Origin: Alicyclobacillus shizuokensis NBRC 103103
Lineage (GTDB): Bacteria > Bacillota > Bacilli > Alicyclobacillales > Alicyclobacillaceae
Reading direction: 5' to 3'
Length of the DNA: 51,736 nucleotides
Assembly (NCBI RefSeq): GCF_001552255.1
Contig: NZ_BCQV01000031.1
Location: forward strand, 1 to 51,736
Shown here: positions 25,391 to 33,274 of the stretch, piece after piece
Position numbering within the stretch: the first letter of the stretch is position 1
Layout of the letters: the number at the start of each line of letters is the position of its first letter
The notes under the pieces: model-generated
Databases searched by the model: none
The model's input: the letters and a program-made list of their open reading frames with translations, nothing else
Told to the model about the DNA's origin: nothing
Translations under genes and position numbers: made by a program

Positions 25391-25421
25391 AACGGGTGGT
25401 GCCAGAAAAGGCACACCCGTT
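25391..25421 (+). terminator. Stem-loop after alr, possible terminator
   Basis: AACGGGTGGTGCC (25391-25403) and GGCACACCCGTT (25410-25421) pair over 12 bases with one bulged base and a six-base loop, directly after the alr stop. The T-run after it is poor (ATCAT), so termination would be weak or protein-dependent. Confidence 0.5.
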
Positions 25422-25439
25422 ATCATACACACCCGACAT

Positions 25440-25608
25440 GGCCCGAATCTATAGGTGAAAGTTCCGAGAGGGAATGGGCGACAGACCCATCGTTGGCCAA
25501 GCAGTCCTATAACTTATCTTTGACAGCCAAACGGATATCCACTGGTGGAGAACCGCGGAGTACCGCGAAGCGGAATTTGACCTCCTGTCGGGATTCGCCA
25601 AGGAGCGT
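25440..25608. other. Non-coding stretch with two small hairpins, possible structured-RNA remnant
   Basis: No gene is seen between alr and the cyclase. TTCC-GAGAG-GGAA (25462-25474) is followed at once by ATGGG-CGACAGA-CCCAT (25474-25490), preceded by GGTGAAAG. The arrangement vaguely recalls a group II intron domain-I segment, but I see no domain V or reverse transcriptase. An open frame through 25510-25610 (DIHWWRTAEYREAEFDLLSG) has no start and is unrecognised. Confidence 0.25.
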
Positions 25609-26271
25609 TCAACCGTGTCCAAACAACTGCATCGCCACCGCCCGCACCGGCGCCCCATCGCACCCGGCCAGCTTGAGCGGAAGAATGGAGATGAATGGAT
25701 CGGGAAAGTCTATCGCCGCAAAATTCGTCAGGTTTTCCGCGATCACGCCCGACACAGCGGCTACCGCGTCGTGCACCGGGAACTCGCTGCCGCCGGTGAT
25801 GTCCATGTTGATACAATCGATGCAAAACGTCCGCACACCCTTGGCCAGCAGAGCCTGGATCACCTCGATGTGCACGTAGGGATGGCGAAAGTACTTCTCC
25901 TGTCCGGCATAGGCCGACCAGCCGGTGTGGAAGAGCACGATTTGCCCAGCCTGCGCCTGCTCCACATAGTCGCCCACGTCCGCCAGCGTGATGGGCTCCT
26001 GCTCCGATTTACCGAGTGCGGGGATGAGCAGCCCCGGCCCGACAAACGCCTTGAGGTCCATCTCGTCGATGCGCTGGCCCGAATCGAGAAAGTGGTACGG
26101 CGCATCCACGTGTGAGCCGGTTTGCGATCCGATGTGCACATGGTGCAGGTTGTACCCTTCGCCGGCTATCGTCGTGGCGACGGACAGCCGCGGCTCCGGG
26201 TCTCCTGGGTAAATCGGCGTGTGGTTGTCGATGACCAGCGACAGGTCGACAATCTTCTTCGGAAACAGCAC
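25609..26271 (-). CDS. Cyclase/kynurenine formamidase-like metal-dependent hydrolase
   Basis: The family (cyclase, KynB, isatin hydrolase) hydrolyses amide or cyclic-amide bonds with a divalent metal. The 220-residue protein shows VDLSLVIDNHTPIYPGDP, the signature GSQTGSHVDAPYHF, DCINMDITGG, HDAVAAVSGVIAENL with a ligand glutamate, and PLKLAGCDGAPVRAVA. The usual signature begins H-x-G-T-H-x-D; here the first metal-ligand histidine is Gln and the Thr is Ser. The GTG at 26269-26271 is used since GGAGG lies ten bases upstream; a GTG at 26280 overlaps the permease stop but has no spacing. It is third in an operon with a ureohydrolase and an NCS1 permease, so its substrate is probably the imported compound and not formylkynurenine. 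Confidence 0.85.
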   Translation of the reverse strand: MLFPKKIVDLSLVIDNHTPIYPGDPEPRLSVATTIAGEGYNLHHVHIGSQTGSHVDAPYHFLDSGQRIDEMDLKAFVGPGLLIPALGKSEQEPITLADVGDYVEQAQAGQIVLFHTGWSAYAGQEKYFRHPYVHIEVIQALLAKGVRTFCIDCINMDITGGSEFPVHDAVAAVSGVIAENLTNFAAIDFPDPFISILPLKLAGCDGAPVRAVAMQLFGHG

Positions 26272-26276
26272 GTCCT

Positions 26277-27650
26277 TCACTCCTCCAGGGCGGGCGCCCG
26301 CTCCACCGACGCTTGGCTGCCCACGGTCTTCATGAGTCCATAGTACACGAGCGCAGTGAGAATAAACGTGAGCAGTGTCGCCCCGGTGGGCAGGGTGTGG
26401 ATATAGGAAAAGTAGTAGGCAAACGCAGCCCCGACGATGTAGGCGATGTAGGACAACACGTTGACACCGCCGCTGTACCAGTACTGCCTGCGGTTCCCTT
26501 CGATAATCTCCGCGGGGTCGTAGACACCTCGCTTGAGCACATAGTAGTCGACCAATACCACCGCCGTCACCGGGATGAACAGCGTGCCTATCATCAACAG
26601 GAAGTTTTCAAAGTTGTCCAGCAGCCAGCCTTTCAAGAGCGCCCCCATCACACACACGATGCCCATGAACAGCGTCGGCAGGAAAAACCGCTGGCGGGGA
26701 AAGATGGCCAGATAGGACATCGATGCGCTGTACAGGGCCATCACGTTGGTCGAGAGTACCGAGAAGAAGATGACCACGCCGGCGACAAAGCCGAGGGTGG
26801 GGTTGATGGAGCCGATGAGATCGGTCGGATCGTACGTTTGCGCTTGGTGGCCCATCAGCGAGAAGCCCGACACGGCGGCGCCCAGTCCCATCGCCACCAG
26901 GGTGGCGACGGTGTAGCCAATCCATGTTCCCCACAGGCTGACCTTTTGCGACACACAGTTGCGGTTGTAGTCACAGGAGGACGTGACCCAGGAAAAGGCG
27001 GTCGCCACAACGATGTCGAACGCGACCATCACGGTGGTGCCCGATTTCGGCGTCTGCGGCATGGCCAGCAGTTTGGAGATGTGGAAGTGGGTGAACATGT
27101 ACCCGAACACCAGGACCGACAGGATGAGCATCATAGTGGCCACCACGTTCTCCGTTCTCTCAATTCCCCGGTGGCCGTAAATGGTGATAAGGACGACCAA
27201 AGCCTCGGTCAGAATGACAAACAAATCGATGTTGCTGTAGCCGGTCAAGTACTGCACCGCGTGGTCCAGGCTGAGGCCGCCCATATACGCCTGTACCCAG
27301 CTCCATCCGATGAGGGAGAGGGTGTTGACCGCCGACGGCAGGGCGGCCCCCCTGTGTCCGAACGATCCGCGCGTCAAAATCATGGTCGGCAATCCGGTGC
27401 GGGTGCCGATGTTGCCGGTGAGGACGAGGGGAATCCCGCCGACCAGGGACCCCAATACGATGATCAGGATGGCGGTGCCGAACTTCAGGTCCGGGACGAG
27501 CAGCATACCGGTGAACACGGTGGTAACCACCACGTTCGCGCCCACCCACAGGCTGAACGTGGAAAACCAGCGCATCGTGCGCTCGGATTCGGGAACGGGC
27601 CGGACCGAATCCTGACCAAGATGGGTCATCGACGCAAAAGATTCTGCCAT
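26277..27650 (-). CDS. NCS1 family permease (nucleobase/hydantoin/allantoin type)
   Basis: NCS1 transporters are cation symporters for cytosine, purines, allantoin, hydantoins or related ring compounds. The 457-residue protein has twelve predicted helices, the N-terminal FSLWVGANVVVTTVFTGMLL segment, GIPLVLTGNIGTRTGLPTMILTRGSFG between helices 2 and 3, and SLIGWSWVQAYMGG in helix 4, all typical of NCS1. VAFDIVVATAFSWVTSSCDYNRNC is the family's helix-6 region. GGGGG sits ten bases before ATG 27648-27650. The stop overlaps the cyclase start region and the ureohydrolase stop is 84 bases upstream, so the three form one operon. The substrate is not fixed by sequence. Confidence 0.88.
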   Translation of the reverse strand: MAESFASMTHLGQDSVRPVPESERTMRWFSTFSLWVGANVVVTTVFTGMLLVPDLKFGTAILIIVLGSLVGGIPLVLTGNIGTRTGLPTMILTRGSFGHRGAALPSAVNTLSLIGWSWVQAYMGGLSLDHAVQYLTGYSNIDLFVILTEALVVLITIYGHRGIERTENVVATMMLILSVLVFGYMFTHFHISKLLAMPQTPKSGTTVMVAFDIVVATAFSWVTSSCDYNRNCVSQKVSLWGTWIGYTVATLVAMGLGAAVSGFSLMGHQAQTYDPTDLIGSINPTLGFVAGVVIFFSVLSTNVMALYSASMSYLAIFPRQRFFLPTLFMGIVCVMGALLKGWLLDNFENFLLMIGTLFIPVTAVVLVDYYVLKRGVYDPAEIIEGNRRQYWYSGGVNVLSYIAYIVGAAFAYYFSYIHTLPTGATLLTFILTALVYYGLMKTVGSQASVERAPALEE

Positions 27651-27734
27651 CTATGAAACCCCCTTTTTCTCTGCTGCGGTCGGCGCCGCCAAGCGGACGG
27701 GCGGAGCGTGCGCTCCCCCCGCATGGGACGCTCT

Positions 27735-28718
27735 TTAGCGGGCCGTCGCCGAACTTGCCGAGGTCTCCTTCTGCGTCTTGGCTTGCAGGGCGAGCAAGGT
27801 GATGAATTCATAGACGATGTTGGCCGCGGCCGCCGCCGTCACCTGACCGTGATCAAACGCGGGCAGGACCTCGACCAGGTCGAATCCGACAAACCGGATG
27901 CCGGTCAGCCCGCGCACCAGCTGCAGGGCTTCACTGCTGGTGACGCCACCGACTTCCGGCGTCCCCGTGCCTGGGGCGTAGACCGGATCGAGAAAGTCAA
28001 TGTCAAACGACAGGAAGGTGGGGCCATCTCCCACGCGCTCGCGGATGGTCTCGAGCATCTTGGCGATGCCCAGCCGGCGCAGGTCGCTCGTGGTGTACAC
28101 GGCCAGGCCCAGGGCGCGGGCCGCGTCCAAATCATCGGGGGCATACAGCGGTCCGCGCATGCCCACCTGAATCGCGCGCCCTACGTCTAGCAGGCCTTCC
28201 TCCACGGCGCGCCGGAAGGTGGTCCCATGGTTGTACTTCTGCTCGAAATAGGCGTCCCACGTGTCCGAGTGCGAGTCGAAGTGCACCAGTCCCACCGGCC
28301 CATAGCGCCGCGCCACGGCGCGCAATTCCGCCAGGGTGATGGAGTGGTCGCCGCCCAGCACAATCGGGACGATGCCCCGTTCGACCAACGGCATCAGGCC
28401 TTCCACCATCCGCTCGTACGTCTCCTGGATGTAGCCGGGGATGACCGTCAGGTCCCCGTGGTCAATGCCGGAGATATGGGCGAAGATGTCAATCTGCTGC
28501 TCCACGTTGTAGGGGCGCAGCAGGACGGAAAAGTCGCGAATGGCCTCCGGGCCGAAGCGGGCGCCGGTGCGGAACGACTGGCCGGTGTCAAACGGCGCCC
28601 CGACCACTGCGAAGTCAATCCCGTCGCTGAGCTGCTCCACGTACGGGAGCCGCATGAACGTGCGTACGCCGCAGAAGCGTGGCGATTGGAAGGAATCTCT
28701 TGGTTGAAACTTGCTCAT
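27735..28718 (-). CDS. Ureohydrolase (agmatinase/guanidinobutyrase family)
   Basis: Ureohydrolases use two manganese ions to hydrolyse a guanidino group to urea plus an amine. The 327-residue protein keeps all metal ligands: GGDHS, FDSHSDTWD (in place of the usual DAHxDxxD) and SFDIDFLDPVYAPGTGTPEVGG. It is the length of agmatinases/guanidinobutyrases, and the DSHSDTWD...YNHGTTFRRAVEEGLL segment resembles proteobacterial guanidinobutyrase, guanidinopropionase and guanidine-hydrolase-like enzymes as well as SpeB. Start is ATG 28716-28718 with GGAGG eight bases upstream. It is the first gene after a sigma-54 promoter, followed by the NCS1 permease and the cyclase. The neighbours argue against simple polyamine synthesis, so I do not use the symbol speB. 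Confidence 0.88.
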   Translation of the reverse strand: MSKFQPRDSFQSPRFCGVRTFMRLPYVEQLSDGIDFAVVGAPFDTGQSFRTGARFGPEAIRDFSVLLRPYNVEQQIDIFAHISGIDHGDLTVIPGYIQETYERMVEGLMPLVERGIVPIVLGGDHSITLAELRAVARRYGPVGLVHFDSHSDTWDAYFEQKYNHGTTFRRAVEEGLLDVGRAIQVGMRGPLYAPDDLDAARALGLAVYTTSDLRRLGIAKMLETIRERVGDGPTFLSFDIDFLDPVYAPGTGTPEVGGVTSSEALQLVRGLTGIRFVGFDLVEVLPAFDHGQVTAAAAANIVYEFITLLALQAKTQKETSASSATAR

Positions 28719-28777
28719 CGGTGTGCCTCCTTCGGTGCGTTTGGGAGAATAGCTGCATCCCTGTATGAAAAAAAGAA

Positions 28778-28793
28778 GCAAGAATCATGCCAC
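28778..28793 (-). promoter_or_regulatory. Sigma-54 (-24/-12) promoter of the ureohydrolase operon
   Basis: Read on the minus strand, TGGCATGATTCTTGCT fits the sigma-54 consensus TGGCAC-R-N4-TTGCW, with GG and GC exactly ten bases apart. The start point would be about 28767, roughly 49 bases before the ureohydrolase ATG. A second copy stands before the aldehyde dehydrogenase. Confidence 0.85.
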
Positions 28794-28993
28794 AATCGAA
28801 AAATGGGCACAGGAAAGCGAATTCACCAAACGACTTATGTTAGAAAATATAACAAAAGAGGCGCCTGGGTGATGCAAATGTGAATAACGCGGACAGGGGC
28901 ATGGGTTGCCGGTGTCGTCCGTGACCGGCCGCATATTCCGGTGCGCCGCTGGTGACGGGGAATTCCACGGGTACGTCTGCCTGTATACGGTCG

Positions 28994-29033
28994 CCTATAC
29001 AGAAGTGAATCATCTGATTCACATGTGTATAGG
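28994..29033. promoter_or_regulatory. 40-bp palindrome, candidate enhancer (UAS) for the sigma-54 activator
   Basis: The sequence is CCTATACA, GAA, GTGAATCA, TC, TGATTCAC, ATG, TGTATAGG: two nested 8-base inverted pairs, perfect in all 16 positions, around a two-base centre. Its centre is about 222 bases upstream of the -24 element of the ureohydrolase promoter, a normal enhancer distance. A direct repeat TGTATA(C)GGTCG occurs at 28982 and again at 29026, 44 bases apart. It lies 20 bases past the stop of the activator gene and has no T-run, so it is not a terminator. Confidence 0.7.
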
Positions 29034-29053
29034 TCGATCGCGCAGTGGTGGGT

Positions 29054-30457
29054 TCAGTCACTCTGGCCGGAACGGGACGCCGCGTTGCCGAAGTGTTTTC
29101 GCAGCTTTCGTACAACCGTCGGTTGGCTGATGCCGAGCAGCTTGGCCAACTGCATGGTGCTTCGGGCGCGCTTGCGCGCCTCCTCCAGGATGCGGCGTTC
29201 GTAAGCGTCAAGCAGCGCGGGCAAAGACACGGATCCAACCGGGGGCAGCACAGGGGTCGCCTCGGTGCCCAGGAGGTGCGAAGGTAGATCGGCCTCCGTG
29301 ACAACCTTGCTCTCCGCCAGCACGATGAGCCGCTCCACCATGTTCTCCAGCTCACGTACGTTGCCAGGCCAATCGTACGCGTGGAACCGCTGCAGGACTG
29401 CGCTGGACAGCGTCCGCTGCACACCGTGGCGGCGGCACATCTCAGCGGCGAAGTGGCGGGCCAGGGGGATGATATCGTCCCGACGCTCGCGCAGCGGGGG
29501 AATGACGAGTGGGACGATGTTCAGGCGGAAATAGAGGTCTTTGCGAAACCGACCCTCTGCCACCATCCGCTCCAGGTCCTGGTTGGTGGCCGCAATCAAG
29601 CGGAAGTCGGAGAACAGCTCTTTCTGGCCGCCAACGCGGAAAAACCGGTGCTCTTGGATGACGGTCAGCAGCTTCGCCTGCATGGCCAAAGGCAGCTCGC
29701 CGACCTCGTCAAGAAACAGGGTGCCTTGGTCGGCGAGTTCAATCAGCCCCGGTTTGCCGCTGCGCTTGGCGCCGGTAAACGCTCCCTGCTCGTAGCCGAA
29801 TAGCTCCGATTCCAGCAGCGCCTCCGGGATGGCGGCGCAGTTGATGCTGATGAACGGTCCCTTGTTGCGCGGGCTTTTCGAGTGCATCAGCTTTGCCAGC
29901 ACGCCCTTGCCGACGCCCGATTCGCCCAGCATCAGCACGGGCACGTCGTGGGCGGCCACGCGCAGCGCCGTGTCCACCGTGCGGCGCATCGCCGGACTGG
30001 TGGCTATCACGCCTTCGACGCGGGCGTTTTGTTCACGCAGGCGTTCCAGCTCCGACTTGACGCGGTCCATTTCCGTTTCCAGTTCCAGCATGTGCTCGCG
30101 CAGTTCCAGCAGTTCCGTCACGTCGTAGGAGTAGGAAACGATGCGAATCAGTTCACCCTGCTCGTCAAAAATGGGCACACCGGACACCAGGACGCGGTGC
30201 CCGTCCAGCGTCTTTTGCACCACGCTCTGGCGCGCGCGGGTCTCCAGCACGCGCCGGGTGATGGACGGATTGAACACACCGCGCTGTTCCAACTCCACCA
30301 CCGACAGCCCGGCAATCTCCTCCAAGGACACGCCGTAGCGGTGCTCAAACAGTTTCGAGACAAACAGGACACGACCGCTGCCGTCGGCGATGAGCACATC
30401 CTCGTAGACGAAGTCGAGAATCCGTTTCAGTTCCTCGGTGATGTCGATCTCTGCCAT
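29054..30457 (-). CDS. Sigma-54-dependent activator (PAS, AAA+, Fis-type HTH)
   Basis: The 467-residue protein is an enhancer-binding protein for RNA polymerase with sigma-54. A PAS-like sensor domain occupies about residues 8-115, a coiled coil follows (118-148), then the AAA+ domain with Walker A GESGVGKG (178-185), the sigma-54 contact loop GAFTGA (225-230), Walker B LFLDEVG, and the arginine-finger region FRKDLYFRLN. The C-terminus has a Fis-type helix-turn-helix (ARSTMQLAKLLGISQPTVVRKLRKHF). No receiver domain is present, so it likely senses a ligand through PAS and is not phosphorylated. Start ATG 30455-30457 has GAGGGGG six bases upstream. It is downstream of the aldehyde dehydrogenase by 92 bases and probably in that operon, so it would increase its own synthesis. 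Confidence 0.92.
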   Translation of the reverse strand: MAEIDITEELKRILDFVYEDVLIADGSGRVLFVSKLFEHRYGVSLEEIAGLSVVELEQRGVFNPSITRRVLETRARQSVVQKTLDGHRVLVSGVPIFDEQGELIRIVSYSYDVTELLELREHMLELETEMDRVKSELERLREQNARVEGVIATSPAMRRTVDTALRVAAHDVPVLMLGESGVGKGVLAKLMHSKSPRNKGPFISINCAAIPEALLESELFGYEQGAFTGAKRSGKPGLIELADQGTLFLDEVGELPLAMQAKLLTVIQEHRFFRVGGQKELFSDFRLIAATNQDLERMVAEGRFRKDLYFRLNIVPLVIPPLRERRDDIIPLARHFAAEMCRRHGVQRTLSSAVLQRFHAYDWPGNVRELENMVERLIVLAESKVVTEADLPSHLLGTEATPVLPPVGSVSLPALLDAYERRILEEARKRARSTMQLAKLLGISQPTVVRKLRKHFGNAASRSGQSD

Positions 30458-30548
30458 CACGAGCCCCCTCGTCCTTGGCGCGTTGTGCCTGAGTCTGTTC
30501 TCCATCGGGGTCTGGGGGCCGTCGGGGCCAAAGTGTGGAGGTGAACGT

Positions 30549-32075
30549 TCAGCCGCGGTAAAACCCAGACGGTTCCGGATGGAGCTGGATGCTCACCTGC
30601 TTGACCTCCGTGTATTCCTCCAATCCATGGATGCCCAGTTCACGACCGATGCCCGATTGCTTATATCCGCCCCACGGGGCTTCGACATAGGCAGGGTGGT
30701 AGGTGTTCACCCAGGTGATGCCGGCCCGCAGCCGTCGCACGACGCGGTGCGCCTTGGCGACATCGCCGGTAAACACCCCCGCGGCCAAACCGTACACACT
30801 ATCATTCGCCATGCGCACCGCTTCTTCCTCGCCCGCAAACCGCTCAACCACCAAAACGGGACCGAAAATTTCTTCCTGTACGATCCGCATGTCCGGGCGC
30901 ACGTCGAGAAAGACTGTGGGGTTCAGGAAATTGCCCCGCTGCAGGTGCGACGGCCGGTTCCCGCCGCACGCGAGGGTGGCCCCTTCCCGTCGGCCTGCTT
31001 CCACGTAGCCGACGACCCGCTCCAGGTGTTGTGGGGAGATCAGGGGACCCATCTCCGTCTCCGCGTCAAACCCGTCGCCCACCCGAATGCGCCTCGCGCG
31101 CCGGACCAGCTCGTCCACAAACCGGTCATAGATGGAGGCCTCCACCAACAGGCGCGATCCGGCGGCGCACACCTGGCCGCTGCCGAAGAAGATACCGAGC
31201 AGGGCGTGGTCCACCGCCACCTCCAAGTCGGCGTCCGCGAATACGATGTTGGCCGACTTGCCGCCCAGCTCCAGGGCCAGTTTTTTCAGGTTGCCGCTCG
31301 CGGCCTGCATGACCTTGCGCCCGGTGGCCGTGCCGCCAGTGAATGCAACCATGTCCACCCGTGCACTCTCTGCCAACACCTGGCCGACCGCCTGGCCGGT
31401 CCCCAGCACGATGTTGACGACGCCTTGCGGGAAGCCCACTTCATCCATGAGTTGGGCCAGGCGCAGAGCGGTCAGAGGTGTTAACTCTGACGGCTTCAGC
31501 ACACACGTGTTGCCGGCAGCCAAGGCGGGGGCCAGCTTCCAGGCCGCCGTGAGCAGCGGAAAGTTCCACGGGACAATTTGGGCGCAAACCCCGACCGGAT
31601 CGCGCCGGGTGTAGGTCTCTGTGGGGCCGGGGACGGTCAGCACCTGGCCCTGCGGTTGCAGCGCCAGCCCCGCGTAATAACGAAAACAGTGCACCGCATC
31701 CTCGACATCCAATCTCGCCTCGCGCAGCGGCTTGCCGTTGTTCAAGGTCTCCAAGCGAACGAAGGTGTCGGCGTTCGCTTCCAGCGCGTCGGCCAGACGC
31801 AGCAGGAGGAGCGCCCGTTCCCGGGCTGGTGAGTCGGCCCACAGACCGTCGTCAAACGCGCGCCGAGCGGCATCAATGGCCCGTTCGGCGTCTTCGGGTC
31901 CGCCCTCCGCCACGCGGACAATCGCCTCGCCAGTGGCCGGATTGATCAAGGTGCGCGTACGCCCGGCTGTGGCCGGGACAAACCGTCCATCGATGTACAT
32001 GAAGAGGACACCGTCTGTGTCGTGCGGCAACAGGTCTGCCTCCTGGCGCGCTGCCGCTTCCGTCAAATTGGACAT
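30549..32075 (-). CDS. NAD(P)-dependent aldehyde dehydrogenase
   Basis: The 508-residue enzyme belongs to the BetB/GbuB-like aldehyde dehydrogenases that oxidise betaine aldehyde or omega-amino/guanidino aldehydes. It shows the cofactor loop VPWNFPLLTAAWKLAPALAAGN, FTGGTATGRKVM, the catalytic-glutamate segment LELGGKSANIVF, and the catalytic Cys in GSGQVCAAGSRLLVE. The ATG at 32073-32075 has AAGGTG and GGGGTG upstream. A consensus sigma-54 promoter lies about 52 bases before it. The activator gene follows in the same direction. In related pathways gamma-guanidinobutyraldehyde is oxidised by such an enzyme and its product cleaved by a ureohydrolase, which would suit this locus but is not proven. 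Confidence 0.87.
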   Translation of the reverse strand: MSNLTEAAARQEADLLPHDTDGVLFMYIDGRFVPATAGRTRTLINPATGEAIVRVAEGGPEDAERAIDAARRAFDDGLWADSPARERALLLLRLADALEANADTFVRLETLNNGKPLREARLDVEDAVHCFRYYAGLALQPQGQVLTVPGPTETYTRRDPVGVCAQIVPWNFPLLTAAWKLAPALAAGNTCVLKPSELTPLTALRLAQLMDEVGFPQGVVNIVLGTGQAVGQVLAESARVDMVAFTGGTATGRKVMQAASGNLKKLALELGGKSANIVFADADLEVAVDHALLGIFFGSGQVCAAGSRLLVEASIYDRFVDELVRRARRIRVGDGFDAETEMGPLISPQHLERVVGYVEAGRREGATLACGGNRPSHLQRGNFLNPTVFLDVRPDMRIVQEEIFGPVLVVERFAGEEEAVRMANDSVYGLAAGVFTGDVAKAHRVVRRLRAGITWVNTYHPAYVEAPWGGYKQSGIGRELGIHGLEEYTEVKQVSIQLHPEPSGFYRG

Positions 32076-32126
32076 CACACCCCACACCTTTCTGGATGCA
32101 AAATAAGTCGGACGAGGGAATGTGAA

Positions 32127-32142
32127 AGCAAGAACTATGCCA
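32127..32142 (-). promoter_or_regulatory. Sigma-54 (-24/-12) promoter of the aldehyde dehydrogenase gene
   Basis: On the minus strand TGGCATAGTTCTTGCT repeats the other sigma-54 promoter at 14 of 16 positions and again has GG and GC ten bases apart. Predicted start near 32116, 41 bases before the ATG. ATATGGATAGG at 32211-32221 resembles one arm of the enhancer palindrome (ATGTGTATAGG, nine of eleven), about 75 bases upstream. Confidence 0.83.
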
Positions 32143-32219
32143 ATGGCGGCCGGGAGCGGCATCAGCGGCATGAGGGGTGGCCGGGAGACAAGGGTGGGGG
32201 AACGGCGCGGATATGGATA

Positions 32220-32240
32220 GGCCCGGCACCGAGTCGGGCC
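32220..32240 (-). terminator. GC-rich stem-loop after the TauE/SafE gene
   Basis: GGCCCG (32220-32225) and CGGGCC (32235-32240) pair around a nine-base loop, 24 bases past the exporter stop on the minus strand. The run after it (TATCC) has few T bases, so its strength is uncertain. Confidence 0.35.
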
Positions 32241-32263
32241 ACGTCAGACTTCCATCTTTGCCT

Positions 32264-33031
32264 TCACAACCAGTTCCAGACCTGCTTACCTATCAGTATC
32301 ACCGTCACCAGGATGAAGATGGGGCGCACGTAGGCCGCGCCTTTACGAATGGCCACCTGCGATCCGGCCACAGCCCCCAGTACCATGCCGACGCCCATGA
32401 TGAGCCCAATACGCCAATCAACGGCGCGCAGCCAGGCAAACGTGGCCAAAGCGCCGATGTTGCTGCCGAAGTTGAGCACTTTCGCGTTGCCCGACGCCGC
32501 CACGTAGTCGCAGCCGAGAAAGACAAACAGAAAGATAAGGAAAGACCCGGTGCCGGGGCCGAAAAAGCCGTCGTAGAAGCCAATCGCAAGGGCCAGCCCG
32601 GCCAACGCGACGACAAGCTTGGCGGTCAACGTGCGGCGGGTTTCGCGCAGGCCGAAGTCCTTCTTCCAGATGGTGTAGACGGTGACTGCCACCAGCAACA
32701 CGACGACCAGCGGTTTGAGGAACTCGGAGGGCAGGTGGCGAGCCAGGTCCGCACCGAGGATGGAGCCGGCAACCGACAATGGGAACAACCAGCGGGTCAA
32801 GCGAAAGTCGACTTTCCCACTTTTCAGGTAGTTGAGCGTGCTGGTCAGGGAGGACATCGTGCCGGCCAGCTTATTGGTCCCAAGTGCCAGCGCCGGCGGC
32901 AACCCGGCCAGCAGCAGGGAAGGCAGAGTGACCAATCCGCCGCCACCCACCGTCGAATCGATGAAGGCAGCTACAAAACCAGAGAGAAACAGGAACGAAA
33001 TCAGTCCGAGCGTCAAATGCAGGTGATCCAC
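32264..33031 (-). CDS. Sulfite exporter TauE/SafE family membrane protein
   Basis: The 255-residue protein has eight hydrophobic helices and the two repeats of the TauE/SafE (YfcA) family, with FIDSTVGGGGLVTLPSLLLAGLPP in the first and FYDGFFGPGTGSFLIFLFVFLGCDYVAASG in the second. Members export sulfite, sulfoacetate or other organic anions, and many remain unassigned. Start is GTG 33029-33031 with AAGGGAGA seven bases upstream. It diverges from the GGDEF-EAL gene and reads toward the sigma-54 locus, but its own promoter is unclear. The family is well supported; the substrate is unknown. Confidence 0.87.
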   Translation of the reverse strand: MDHLHLTLGLISFLFLSGFVAAFIDSTVGGGGLVTLPSLLLAGLPPALALGTNKLAGTMSSLTSTLNYLKSGKVDFRLTRWLFPLSVAGSILGADLARHLPSEFLKPLVVVLLVAVTVYTIWKKDFGLRETRRTLTAKLVVALAGLALAIGFYDGFFGPGTGSFLIFLFVFLGCDYVAASGNAKVLNFGSNIGALATFAWLRAVDWRIGLIMGVGMVLGAVAGSQVAIRKGAAYVRPIFILVTVILIGKQVWNWL

Positions 33032-33274
33032 GCCAAGGTCTCCCTTGCTGCAGTCTTGCGCGCGCTGACAGGCGCGCCGATGAGCCGCCACCTCCCCATG
33101 ATACCGCCCACTGGCCTCCTGCCTCAATCGGGATGTTTGCCAAGCCCCATCCATCCGGGCAGACGTGCCTCTCGATCCATAACCTTCCTGTCCCCCGGTT
33201 GGACCGCTTTCCGCAGCCTGCCCGCAGGTATACAATAAGTTGTGTAGATCTGGGTACGTCAGGCAGCCTGGACA

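Noticed and set aside
26313-27656. A 447-codon plus-strand open frame opposite the NCS1 permease
   Set aside because: Its composition (His, Gln, Arg, Gly) is typical of the reverse complement of a membrane-protein gene, and the permease on the other strand is clearly real.
28719-28977. A guanidine (ykkC-type) riboswitch before the ureohydrolase
   Set aside because: I looked for the conserved ACGR-containing loops in the leader and upstream region and saw none; the leader is only about 49 bases.
28994-29033. The 40-bp palindrome read as a terminator of the activator gene
   Set aside because: No T-run follows on the minus strand, and the two nested symmetric pairs with unpaired spacers suit a protein site better than an RNA stem.
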